64,000 nucleotides of DNA, taken from positions 1 to 64,000 of the forward strand of contig NZ_FNFY01000012.1 of the NCBI RefSeq assembly GCF_900101075.1, in the 5' to 3' direction. This document shows positions 36,696 through 44,661 of the stretch, one piece after another. Every line of letters starts with the position of its first letter. The stretch's first letter is position 1. The notes under the pieces were generated by a model, which had not been told where the DNA came from, did no database searches, and was given only the letters and a program-made list of their open reading frames with translations. A program made the translations under genes and the position numbers. Source of the DNA: Lacicoccus qingdaonensis. Lineage in GTDB: Bacteria; Bacillota; Bacilli; Staphylococcales; Salinicoccaceae.

Positions 36696-38309
36696 ATGAA
36701 GGATCCTTCAAGTCCAAGCAGCAAAAAGTTGTCGGGAGTATTTATATATTCAGTTATTATAGTCGCATTACTGGTAATTATCGGTGCAATCAATCCGGAC
36801 AAGTTCGGGGCGGTTGCCGGTTCCATATCCAATTGGGTGAGTAATTATTTCGGTTGGTACTATATGATCATTACATCCGGAATGTTATTCTTTTGTATTT
36901 TTCTCGTATTCAGTCCAATCGGTAAATTAAAGTTGGGTAAACCGCATCATGAACCTGAATTCAGCACACGTTCATGGCTGACAATGCTGTTCAGTGCAGG
37001 GATGGGTATCGGTGTTGTATTCTATAGTACGTCAGAACCGATTTCACATTTTTTTACGCCTGCAACCGCAGACCCTGAAACTGAAGAAGCAATGCTTGAA
37101 GCCATCAGGGCGACCATTTTCCACTGGGGCGCGCATGCCTGGGGAATGTATGGTGCAGTTGCACTGGCTCTCGCCTATTTTCAGTTCAGAAAAGGGGAGT
37201 CGGGACTGCTTTCCAAAACGCTGCGTCCGATACTGGGGGACAGAGTTGACGGTCCGGTCGGCGTTGTCATCGATGTACTGACAGTCTTCGCAACAGTCAT
37301 CGGGGTCGCAGTCTCCCTCGGAGTCGGGACGACACAGATCAACGGCGGACTGAATTATTTATTCGGTGTGCCGATAAACCTGGCTGCCCAGGGCATGATC
37401 ATTGCTGCAGTGACCGTCCTTTTTCTGGCAAGTGCCTGGAGCGGTTTAAGTAAAGGCATAAAATATTTAAGCAACCTGAATATGGTGCTGGCAGGAATAT
37501 TATTAATCGCTATCCTTATATTGGGGCCTACGATGCTGATTTTAAATATGCTGCCGACTGCCGCAGGTGAATATATCAACACGTTTGTTGCAAGAACACT
37601 CGATGCAGCGCCGATGAACGATCAGAAAAACGATTGGCTGCAGACATGGACCATCTATTACTGGGCATGGTGGCTCAGCTGGAGCCCATTCGTGGGTATT
37701 TTCATCGCCCGTGTGTCAAAAGGCAGGACAGTACGCGAATTCGTTATGGCACTGCTGCTCGTTCCAACGACAATTGGCATCATCTGGTTCACCGTTTTTG
37801 GTGTAACAGGCATAGAAGTTGCCAGTAAAGTGCCGGAAATCGTAGAACTTGGCCCTGAGATACAGCTTTTCGCCATATTTAATGAAATGCCGATCAGTGT
37901 ACCATTGTCTATATTGGCAGTCATCCTTGTTTCGTCATTCTTTATTACTTCTGCCGATTCAGCGACTTTTGTCCTTGGCATGCAGACGTCACACGGTTCA
38001 TTGCGTCCTTCCGCAAAGCTGAAAATCGTATGGGGGGTTGCACTGTCGTCCATCGCATATGTCCTGCTTCTTTCAGGTGGGGAAACAGGGCTTGAGGCAC
38101 TGCAGTCTGCGGCAATCATTGCAGCACTGCCGTTCAGCTTCGTCATTATCATGATGATATTGTCATTCTATAAAGATGCGAACGAAGAGCGGAAATATCT
38201 CGGTCTGACGCTCACTCCGAATAAACACCGGATGAAAGAATACCTCACAAAAGAAGAGGCAGAGTACCAAAAACAAAAAGATGCCGGTATTGATGAAGAG
38301 GATTTATAA
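36696..38309 (+). CDS. BCCT-family betaine/choline/carnitine transporter
   Basis: A 537-residue carrier with twelve membrane helices. The hallmark TM8 segment WTIYYWAWWLSWSPFVGIFI is followed by ARVSKGRTVREF, and GMGIGVVFYSTSEPISHF with the glycine-rich sodium site lies in TM3. BCCT proteins import compatible solutes such as glycine betaine, usually with sodium, under osmotic stress; the C-terminal tail is short and charged (YQKQKDAGIDEEDL). The start at 36696 follows AAGGAG by seven bases. Single gene with terminator. Confidence 0.92.
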   Translation: MKDPSSPSSKKLSGVFIYSVIIVALLVIIGAINPDKFGAVAGSISNWVSNYFGWYYMIITSGMLFFCIFLVFSPIGKLKLGKPHHEPEFSTRSWLTMLFSAGMGIGVVFYSTSEPISHFFTPATADPETEEAMLEAIRATIFHWGAHAWGMYGAVALALAYFQFRKGESGLLSKTLRPILGDRVDGPVGVVIDVLTVFATVIGVAVSLGVGTTQINGGLNYLFGVPINLAAQGMIIAAVTVLFLASAWSGLSKGIKYLSNLNMVLAGILLIAILILGPTMLILNMLPTAAGEYINTFVARTLDAAPMNDQKNDWLQTWTIYYWAWWLSWSPFVGIFIARVSKGRTVREFVMALLLVPTTIGIIWFTVFGVTGIEVASKVPEIVELGPEIQLFAIFNEMPISVPLSILAVILVSSFFITSADSATFVLGMQTSHGSLRPSAKLKIVWGVALSSIAYVLLLSGGETGLEALQSAAIIAALPFSFVIIMMILSFYKDANEERKYLGLTLTPNKHRMKEYLTKEEAEYQKQKDAGIDEEDL

Positions 38310-38648
38310 AATTCGCTTGTCTGCAGGGAATATATGACTGAATGGATATACAAGCTCTGAACACTGTTTTCTGTCAGGTGTCCAGAGCTTTTTATATTAG
38401 TGGATTCATTATTTCCTCCCACGAATTTTGTCCCTTCTATGGCAGTATTCAGAAATAATACAGTGATATTTCAATATTACATTCAACACTCTAAATGTAA
38501 CTTTATTATTATTGCACTGTAACCTGCTGAGAATAATTCTGTGTTACATTAGGTCATGTCTTGAAATTAAAGGCTGAAAGTGATTTTTAATCTTTAGGAT
38601 TAATCAAGAATCACTAATAATAACCTAGCTTTTGGAGGAATTTGAATT
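38310..38648 (+). promoter_or_regulatory. Upstream region of the IsaA-like gene with repeated TGTAAY half-sites and a leader hairpin
   Basis: After the BCCT terminator the 339-bp region shows four copies of TGTAA(C/T) in 73 bp: 38476-38481 and 38543-38548 on the minus strand, 38496-38501 and 38518-38523 on the plus strand, the last two 22 bp apart (two helical turns). Such half-sites resemble the WalR recognition element of cell-wall hydrolase promoters, though the usual 11-bp spacing is absent. A leader stem AGTGATT/AATCACT with an inner TAATC/GATTA pairs at about 38579-38615. Confidence 0.4.
38352..38396 (+). terminator. Terminator of the BCCT gene
   Basis: AGCTCTG/CAGAGCT arms with further ACAC/GTGT pairing, followed by TTTTATAT. 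Confidence 0.65.
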
Positions 38649-39395
38649 ATGAAGAAAACTATATTAACTACAACTCTAGCTCTTGGCCTGGGTGTTGGCG
38701 GCTTGGCAGTCACTGATGATGCAGAAGCTTCAGAGCAGAACATCAATAAAGAAGAACTTGCCGAGAAAGCTCAGAATCATTCAAGTGAATTGGACAACGC
38801 ACCACTTCATGAAGGTGAATATCACTATAATTTCAATCTGAATCAAGTCGATTATGACTTCCAGTCAGATGGTGTGAACTATACTTGGGCATACAATGGT
38901 TATGCTGACCAGTCAGCTGAAAACACAGCAGCCAAAGAGCAGACTTCTGAACAGCCTGCACCACAGGTGACTGAAGAATATGTTCAGGAAGAACAACAAG
39001 TTGAAGAGGAAAATGTTGAGCAGGCACAACCTGCAGATCAGGAAACTGAGGAAGCACCAGCTGTAGAAGAACAGCCTGCTGCTCCAGCTCAAAACGCAGA
39101 ACAGCCTGAACAAAATACTCAGCAGTCAGAATCAGCAGCTGACGGCTCTGTCAAAGAGCAGTTCCATGCTGCCGGTGGTACACAGGCAATGTGGGATTCA
39201 ATCGTAATGCCTGAATCCAGCGGTGACCCTAATGCAGTCAACCATCTCGGCTACCAAGGTCTTGGTCAGACTAAAGAGTATTGGGGAACTGGTTCTGTTG
39301 AAACACAGACTGAAGGTATGATCGACTATGCAAATGAACGTTATGGTTCAGTTTCAGAAGCAATCGAATTCCGTGAAGCAAACAACTGGTGGTAA
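38649..39395 (+). CDS. IsaA/SceD-like secreted lytic transglycosylase
   Basis: A 248-residue exported protein. Signal peptide about residues 1-27 (MKKTILTTTLALGLGVGGLA ... EAS). The mature N-terminus (ELAEKAQNHSSELDNAPLHE, YHYNFNLNQVDYDFQSDGVN) follows the staphylococcal IsaA/SceD pattern, then a Gln/Glu/Pro-rich linker (about 95-160), then the catalytic domain with the glutamate in MPESSGDPNAVN and GYQGLGQTKEYWG. It cuts peptidoglycan during wall turnover. The sharing with Staphylococcus helps place the organism. Start with GGAGG ten bases upstream. Confidence 0.88.
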   Translation: MKKTILTTTLALGLGVGGLAVTDDAEASEQNINKEELAEKAQNHSSELDNAPLHEGEYHYNFNLNQVDYDFQSDGVNYTWAYNGYADQSAENTAAKEQTSEQPAPQVTEEYVQEEQQVEEENVEQAQPADQETEEAPAVEEQPAAPAQNAEQPEQNTQQSESAADGSVKEQFHAAGGTQAMWDSIVMPESSGDPNAVNHLGYQGLGQTKEYWGTGSVETQTEGMIDYANERYGSVSEAIEFREANNWW

Positions 39396-39410
39396 TACCT
39401 GAGTAAATGT

Positions 39411-39458
39411 AAAGCCACATCAGACGGCCGAATAACGGCTGACTGGTGTGGCTTTTTT
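39411..39458 (+). terminator. Terminator of the IsaA-like gene
   Basis: AAGCCACA/TGTGGCTT outer stem with inner CAG/CTG and GCCG/CGGC pairs, followed by T6. Confidence 0.9.
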
Positions 39459-39464
39459 CATGTT

Positions 39465-40067
39465 TTATCTTTTTAGAATTTTACCTTGAATAACGGCACT
39501 CTTGCCATTATGCATTTTTCCCTCATGTCTCATGGTAATGATTTCTTTCAATTCAATCACATCTGCAGACAAATTCCTCAGATATCCTTCAATTTCATCA
39601 ACACTGAAAAGCATATCCAGATTTTGAGGGCCGCCTGTCCCGAATTCCAGCTGCTGTATTGAGTAAAGTTCAAACACGACCGTTCCACCGGGCTTGACAC
39701 AGTTTACCAAGTTGGAAAACATAGTCTCTTTACCTTCTGCCGGTACATGACCGAAAACACTGATACCGACATCGTAAACATTTGATGGAAGCGCATCTTT
39801 TATGGTGATATCCTGCAGATTGGCGTCAACCTCAACTCCTTTGGAACCTGCCAGCCGCTTCGTTTTTTCAATACCTTCTTTTGAAAAATCATAAGTGGTG
39901 ACCTTGTGGCCGAGAGTCGCTAAATAAGCGGCATTTCTTCCTTCTCCTTCAGCAAGCAGGGCAATCTTTGAATCACCTCTGTCATTAAAAACCGAACGGA
40001 TCCACTCGTTGGGTTCTACTCCATATATATAATCCTCATGTTTAAATTTTTCATCCCAATGATTCAT
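39465..40067 (-). CDS. Class I SAM-dependent methyltransferase (tellurite-resistance TehB-like)
   Basis: A 200-residue methyltransferase from ATG 40067; a GTG at 40079 is the alternative, and neither has a strong site. The N-terminus WDEKFKHEDYIYGVEPNEWI, the SAM motif ALLAEGEGRNAAYLATLGH and the following TTYDFSKEGIEKTKRLA place it in the TehB-like/thiopurine group. Such proteins methylate small compounds, including tellurite or organic thiols. It sits directly left of the cst sulfur cluster, convergent with isaA. Confidence 0.75.
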   Translation of the reverse strand: MNHWDEKFKHEDYIYGVEPNEWIRSVFNDRGDSKIALLAEGEGRNAAYLATLGHKVTTYDFSKEGIEKTKRLAGSKGVEVDANLQDITIKDALPSNVYDVGISVFGHVPAEGKETMFSNLVNCVKPGGTVVFELYSIQQLEFGTGGPQNLDMLFSVDEIEGYLRNLSADVIELKEIITMRHEGKMHNGKSAVIQGKILKR

Positions 40068-40138
40068 GACAAAGTTCACTTTCCTTTTTAAATATCGTTG
40101 GTAACCATTATAAAAGAGAAGTTCTCAGTTTGCACATA

Positions 40139-40158
40139 AAATACCTGGCAGGGTATTT
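40139..40158. promoter_or_regulatory. CstR-type operator 1 (cstR promoter)
   Basis: AAATACCTGGCAGGGTATTT, arms AAATACC/GGTATTT perfect, six-base centre. It overlaps the first bases of the -35 element of the cstR promoter (TTGACC 40157-40162, 17 bp, TATAAT 40180-40185), so bound repressor would block RNA polymerase. Confidence 0.75.
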
Positions 40159-40185
40159 GACCTGATCTCAATTATTTCATATAAT
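40157..40185 (+). promoter_or_regulatory. Promoter of cstR
   Basis: TTGACC and a perfect TATAAT with a 17-bp spacer, 20 bases upstream of the start codon region. Operator 1 overlaps its -35 box. Confidence 0.8.
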
Positions 40186-40205
40186 AATTGTGGAGGGTGA
40201 TGTAA

Positions 40206-40490
40206 ATGATTTTTGAAAATGATAAAACAATATATGATAAAGCGATCATCAACCGTATCAACAGACTGCAGGGTCAGATCAACGGTGCTTTGAAAATGAT
40301 TGAGGAAGGTAAAGGATGCAGAGAAGTCGTCATGCAGTTGAGCGCTGCAAAAAATGCGCTCAATCGTACAATGAATATCATTGTCAGTGAAAATCTTGTT
40401 CAATGTGTAAAAGATACGATGGACAATCCAGATGAAGATACGGATGCTTTAGTAAAAGAGGCCGTCGAATTGCTTAATAAAAGCAGATGA
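40206..40490 (+). CDS. cstR: CstR, persulfide-responsive CsoR-family repressor
   Basis: A 94-residue all-helical repressor of the CsoR/RcnR family. Cys38 (EGKGCREVV) and Cys67 (NLVQCVKDT) are the two thiols that in CstR form di- and trisulfide links with reactive sulfur species. The histidine ligands of the copper sensor CsoR are absent (NIIVSENLVQC), and the helix-1 motif INRINRLQGQINGALKMIEEG is the DNA-contact region. So it should sense persulfides rather than Cu(I). Start with GGAGGG. It precedes cstA, separated by 113 bp that carry a second promoter and two further operators. Confidence 0.92.
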   Translation: MIFENDKTIYDKAIINRINRLQGQINGALKMIEEGKGCREVVMQLSAAKNALNRTMNIIVSENLVQCVKDTMDNPDEDTDALVKEAVELLNKSR

Positions 40491-40517
40491 TTTCATCTGC
40501 TTTTTATTTATAATAAT

Positions 40518-40537
40518 AAATACCCCATACCGTATTT
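40518..40537. promoter_or_regulatory. CstR-type operator 2 (cstA promoter, upstream)
   Basis: AAATACCCCATACCGTATTT, same 7-6-7 layout with one mismatch in the arms. It overlaps the start of the -35 box TTGACA (40536-40541) in the same geometry as operator 1. Confidence 0.65.
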
Positions 40538-40564
40538 GACAAACAATAAAAGATCTTGTAATAT
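40536..40564 (+). promoter_or_regulatory. Promoter of cstA
   Basis: TTGACA and TAATAT with a 17-bp spacer. Operators 2 and 3 flank it. Confidence 0.8.
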
Positions 40565-40580
40565 ACCTACTAGGGTATAT
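40561..40580. promoter_or_regulatory. CstR-type operator 3 (cstA promoter, downstream)
   Basis: ATATACCTACTAGGGTATAT, perfect 7-base arms around six bases, covering the end of the -10 box and the likely transcription start. Confidence 0.75.
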
Positions 40581-40603
40581 TAAATTGGAGGTAGGTTTAT
40601 AAT

Positions 40604-41680
40604 ATGAACAATGATAAGGAAATTCGGAATATAAATGATGCGGATGAATTGGTGCGTCAAGGCGAGTTTATCCTGGATGTCAGGGAACCGCTGGAATATG
40701 AAATCGGGCATATCTCTTCGGCACAAAATATTCCCCTCGGGGAACTTGAAAGACGGCTTGCAGAAGTGCCGAAAGACCGGAAAATATACGTCTATTGCCA
40801 ACGTGGATCTCGCAGTCAGAAGGCAGCAGACATACTGAAACAGAACAGCTTTGAGGCGGTGAACCTTGAAAATGGATTTGCTTCCTATAATCAGACATCC
40901 GACGATGCCGGAAGTGGACACAAGAAAACCCGTCTGGACCCTGACAGGATGAAAATTGAAGCCAGTGGTCTTCAATGTCCCGGTCCGTTAATCAAAGTCA
41001 ACAGTGCAATGGAACAATTGAATTCAGGAGAACAGATGGAAATCATTGTGACCGATTTCGGTTTCAGCACTGACGTCGAAGCCTGGGCCAAAAAGTCAGG
41101 CAATACTATATTGAGAAATGAAAGAACAGGAGATAAACTTTCCGTAGTACTTCAAAAGAATAATCCACAGACCATAAAGAATTCTGAAGGACACCAGATG
41201 GTTGAAACGAAAGACGGGGCAACAATGGTCGTTTTCAGCGGTGACATGGATAAGGCACTTGCTTCATTCATTATTGCCGCCGGCGCTAAAAGCATGGGTA
41301 AAGAAGTGACGATGTTCTTTACATTCTGGGGATTGAATGTCATCAAAGACCCCAAAGCACCTGTAAAAAACAAAAAAGGTCTGGATAAGGCATTCAGCAT
41401 GATGATGCCGAAATCGGCTTCCAAACTGCCGATTTCCAATATGAATATGTTTGGGCTCGGACAAAAAATGATCAAGTATGTCATGCAGAAGAAAAAAGTG
41501 GATGCTTTGTCGGAAATGATCAAAAAAGCGGATGAACTCGGTGTTAAAATGGTCGCCTGTACCATGAGCATGGATATTATGGCAATTGACAGCGACGAGC
41601 TGCTGCCAAATGTAAATTTTGGTGGTGTCGGAACGTATCTGGGTGATACTGAAAATGCCAACCTCAACCTTTTCATCTAA
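40604..41680 (+). CDS. cstA: CstA, multidomain persulfide transferase (rhodanese-TusA-DsrE)
   Basis: A 358-residue cytosolic protein with three sulfur-carrier modules in order: rhodanese domain about 8-95 with active Cys65 (VYCQRGSRS), TusA domain about 117-190 with Cys125 (ASGLQCPGPLIK), and a DsrE/DsrF-like domain about 203-358 (MVVFSGDMDKALASFIIAAG ... CTMSMDIMAID). This is the architecture of S. aureus CstA, which handles persulfides from inorganic polysulfide. It is followed 44 bases later by cstB. Promoter and operators lie directly upstream. Confidence 0.93.
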   Translation: MNNDKEIRNINDADELVRQGEFILDVREPLEYEIGHISSAQNIPLGELERRLAEVPKDRKIYVYCQRGSRSQKAADILKQNSFEAVNLENGFASYNQTSDDAGSGHKKTRLDPDRMKIEASGLQCPGPLIKVNSAMEQLNSGEQMEIIVTDFGFSTDVEAWAKKSGNTILRNERTGDKLSVVLQKNNPQTIKNSEGHQMVETKDGATMVVFSGDMDKALASFIIAAGAKSMGKEVTMFFTFWGLNVIKDPKAPVKNKKGLDKAFSMMMPKSASKLPISNMNMFGLGQKMIKYVMQKKKVDALSEMIKKADELGVKMVACTMSMDIMAIDSDELLPNVNFGGVGTYLGDTENANLNLFI

Positions 41681-41724
41681 AGTAACATCAAACATAAAAA
41701 ATCAAAATTTAAGGAGTGTATATA

Positions 41725-43086
41725 ATGTTTTTCAAACAATTTTATGACCAGAAACTCTCACAGTCTTCCTATATGGTAGCCTGTCAGCAGACGAATGAAG
41801 CGATAATCATCGACCCAAAACGTGTGCTTGATGATTACGAAGAAGTCGCAAAAGCTGAAGGCTTCAATATTGTCCAGGCAACAGAAACGCATATACATGC
41901 AGATTTTGCTTCAGGTCTGCGCGATGCCGCAAAACGATTTGGAGCAAAGCTATATGTTTCAGACGAAGGGGACGAAGATTGGAAATATCAAAACGTCCCT
42001 GAAAACACAGTCTTCCTCACAGAAGGGGATGTCATCAACGTCGGCCATGTAGAACTCAAGGTCATTCACACACCGGGGCATACACCTGAGAGCATATCAT
42101 TTGTACTGACAGACCGCGGCGGAGGAAGTGATGAGCCGATGGGCATCTTCACCGGGGACTTCATGTTCGTCGGTGATATCGGGCGGCCTGACCTGCTTGA
42201 AGAAGCCGCAAATATGGAAGGTACAACGGAAGAAGGGGCCAATGCCATGTTTGATTCTTTAAGAAAGATGGAAGGTTACCCTGATTTCATGCAGATATGG
42301 CCGGGACACGGTGCAGGAAGCGCATGTGGTAAATCCCTGGGTGCAGTACCTTTATCCACTCTCGGTTATGAACTCAAGAATAACTGGGTATTCGAGTATG
42401 AGGACAAAGGTGCATTCATCACAGAACTGACCAGAGATCAGCCGGAGCCCCCGACGTATTTCGCACAAATGAAAAAGGTCAACAAAGAAGGGCTGCCGGA
42501 ATTCAAAGTCAGGGAAGTGACGGTCGGAACGCCGGATACACTTCCCGGGCAGGTGTTCGACTTGAGAAGTAAAGAAGACTTTAAAAAAAGATTCAAAAAA
42601 GGGGCGATCAATGTTCCTTATAACCAAAATTTTCTGCAGTTTGCAGGATGGTATATCGATTATGACCAGCCGATGACAGTCATTGGCAACCCGAAAGACA
42701 GCAAAGAACTGCAGGAAGACCTCGCTTCCATCGGTTTTGATCACCTTGAACTCATTGTACCGTCTGATGAGGCTGAAAAGTATTCCGATGATTCCTATGA
42801 AAACATCTCGCCAAATGATATTGTCAACAACCATAAAGAATTCAATATCCTCGATGTGCGTTCCCTTTCCGAATATAACTCAGGAAACCTCGAGAATGCG
42901 GAACATCTTCATTTCGGACAGCTCGGTAAAAAAGATGTGCCGTTTGATAAAAATGATAAAATTTATGTCCACTGCCAATCCGGTGTACGTTCCGCCATTG
43001 CAGCAAGTGTACTCAAAGCCAACGGTTTCGATGATATCGTCAATATCGAAAAAGGATATGCAGGCATTAAAGAAGCGATGAAATAA
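41725..43086 (+). CDS. cstB: CstB, persulfide dioxygenase-rhodanese fusion
   Basis: A 453-residue enzyme. The N-terminal MBL-fold persulfide dioxygenase has the iron-binding motif THIHADF (His56, His58, Asp60) and HTPGHTPESISF and WPGHGAGSACGK. Two rhodanese-like domains follow; the last carries Cys417 (VHCQSGVRS), the first lacks an obvious cysteine. In S. aureus CstB converts persulfide to thiosulfate. The start at 41725 follows AAGGAG. Its stop codon overlaps the tauE start by one base. Confidence 0.93.
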   Translation: MFFKQFYDQKLSQSSYMVACQQTNEAIIIDPKRVLDDYEEVAKAEGFNIVQATETHIHADFASGLRDAAKRFGAKLYVSDEGDEDWKYQNVPENTVFLTEGDVINVGHVELKVIHTPGHTPESISFVLTDRGGGSDEPMGIFTGDFMFVGDIGRPDLLEEAANMEGTTEEGANAMFDSLRKMEGYPDFMQIWPGHGAGSACGKSLGAVPLSTLGYELKNNWVFEYEDKGAFITELTRDQPEPPTYFAQMKKVNKEGLPEFKVREVTVGTPDTLPGQVFDLRSKEDFKKRFKKGAINVPYNQNFLQFAGWYIDYDQPMTVIGNPKDSKELQEDLASIGFDHLELIVPSDEAEKYSDDSYENISPNDIVNNHKEFNILDVRSLSEYNSGNLENAEHLHFGQLGKKDVPFDKNDKIYVHCQSGVRSAIAASVLKANGFDDIVNIEKGYAGIKEAMK

Positions 43087-43865
43087 TGGATATTTCATTC
43101 ATCATCGTCATATTTCTGATTGGTTTTATCGGTTCTTTCATTTCTGGTATGGTGGGCATCGGCGGTTCCATCATCAAATACCCGATGCTTCTTTATATCC
43201 CTTCTGTGCTCGGTTTCGCCGCATTCACTTCGCATGAAGTGGCAGGGATCAGCGCAGTGCAGGTGTTTTTCGCCACTATCAGCGGTGTCTGGGCTTATAA
43301 AAACAGCGGCTATCTCAATATGAAGCTGATCATCTATATGGGAACTGCGATATTAGCTGGCAGTCTTGCAGGAGGATATGGTTCCGAGTTTCTAGCCGAA
43401 AACCATGTGGATGCTGTATATGCCGTCCTTGCAACGATTGCCGCTGTAATGATGTTCTTGCCGAAAAAAGAAATACCATTTTCACCTGGAGAGAGACTGA
43501 ACTTTAATGCGCCTCTTGCGGCCGGCCTCGCTCTCATAACGGGGGTAGCGGCAGGTATAGTCGGTGCGGCCGGCGCTTTCATACTGGTACCGATTATGCT
43601 GGTCGTCCTTAAGATACCCACGCGGGTGACGATTGCCACCAGCCTGGCTGTGACGTTCATCTCTTCCATCGGCACTACCGTCGGAAAGATTGTCACCGAT
43701 CAGGTATTATACGGACCGGCAGTGATAATGATCATCGCCAGTCTGATTGCCGCACCGCTCGGAGCCAAAGCCGGCCAGAAGATGAATGTAAAAATACTTC
43801 AATGGGTACTCGCACTGCTCATTTTGGCAACTGCAGTAAAAATATGGTCCGAAATTCTCATATAA
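43086..43865 (+). CDS. tauE: TauE/SafE-family sulfite/organosulfur exporter
   Basis: A 259-residue membrane protein with about eight helices in two repeats; GMVGIGGSIIKYPMLLY and VGAAGAFILVPIMLVVL are the repeated signature loops. Its ATG overlaps the cstB stop (TAATG), so it is translated with the cst genes and probably moves thiosulfate, sulfite or a related product out of the cell. The S. aureus locus also has tauE, but placed divergently. Confidence 0.88.
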   Translation: MDISFIIVIFLIGFIGSFISGMVGIGGSIIKYPMLLYIPSVLGFAAFTSHEVAGISAVQVFFATISGVWAYKNSGYLNMKLIIYMGTAILAGSLAGGYGSEFLAENHVDAVYAVLATIAAVMMFLPKKEIPFSPGERLNFNAPLAAGLALITGVAAGIVGAAGAFILVPIMLVVLKIPTRVTIATSLAVTFISSIGTTVGKIVTDQVLYGPAVIMIIASLIAAPLGAKAGQKMNVKILQWVLALLILATAVKIWSEILI

Positions 43866-43873
43866 TATAGTAC

Positions 43874-43908
43874 AAAAGGATGGTCCAAAATTTTTGGATC
43901 ATCCTTTT
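43874..43908 (+). terminator. Terminator of the cst operon
   Basis: AAAAGGATGGTCCAAAA/TTTTTGGATCATCCTTTT long stem ending in T4. Confidence 0.85.
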
Positions 43909-43991
43909 CATTACAAGCCAGTCTGATAATGTGAACATTAATGACATATGGGTAAGACCGGTCTGAGATGCAGACTTCTGCCCATTAGAAA

Positions 43992-44534
43992 TCAGCTTTC
44001 CAGATGTCTGTAGAGTGTCGCCCTGCTGATATTCGTGTGCTCTTTGATTTCATCCAGTGTATATTCTTTTGACATATACATTTCAACCGCTTTTTTAATA
44101 TTGTCATCGCTTCTCTTCGGTCTGCCCATCTTTTTCCCGTCTTTGATCGCTTTATTGAGTCCTAATTGTGTTCTGAATTTGACAACATCGCTTTGGAAAG
44201 CAGATATCTCATTCAACACCTGTTCGAAAGTATATTGAGAATCAGGTGAAATTGAAATGCCCGGATTAAGGACTTCTATATGAACCGATTTTTTACTGCA
44301 TACAAATATAATATCTGCGAGATGTTTTGTTGAATCTGCCAATATACACAGGTCAGTGACAATCAGTTCATCATTTTCCTGCAAAATCTGATCGAGGAGG
44401 GTATCCAGCTGATGTCTTCTTTTATTTTCTGCATGTTCCTCTATATGAATATCATTTGTGAGTTTTTTTATTTTCCCTTTTTGGCCGGCAATTTCATCAT
44501 ATAATTCAATCGGCCGGATATAACCATATTTCAT
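43992..44534 (-). CDS. Serine-resolvase-like protein lacking catalytic residues, probable DNA-binding regulator
   Basis: A 180-residue protein with the layout of small serine recombinases: N-terminal strand (MKYGYIRPIE), helical dimer region and C-terminal helix-turn-helix (KKMGRPKRSDDNIKKAVEMY, then YTLDEIKEHTNISRATLYRHL). The catalytic serine of the GYARVS motif is replaced (GYIRPI) and the two arginines of RLDRLGRS are lost (TDLCILADST). The HTH looks intact, so it more likely binds DNA as a regulator than recombines. It is divergent from the SulP gene. Confidence 0.7.
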   Translation of the reverse strand: MKYGYIRPIELYDEIAGQKGKIKKLTNDIHIEEHAENKRRHQLDTLLDQILQENDELIVTDLCILADSTKHLADIIFVCSKKSVHIEVLNPGISISPDSQYTFEQVLNEISAFQSDVVKFRTQLGLNKAIKDGKKMGRPKRSDDNIKKAVEMYMSKEYTLDEIKEHTNISRATLYRHLES

Positions 44535-44576
44535 TTGTTTCCACTCCTGTCTTTACAATATTATAACATTATTTTT

Positions 44577-44616
44577 CAGTTTTAGTTCTCAAAACGGGTA
44601 GACTTATGAAACTGTT
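44577..44616. promoter_or_regulatory. Inverted repeat in the resolvase-like/SulP divergent spacer
   Basis: CAGTTTT near 44577 and GAAACTG near 44609 form a spaced inverted repeat in the 127-bp spacer. It is a candidate binding site for the resolvase-like protein; the symmetry is short and may be chance. Confidence 0.25.
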
Positions 44617-44661
44617 CTGTTATACTTGCTTTAGTTATTTAATAGATTAGGAAGTGTATTT

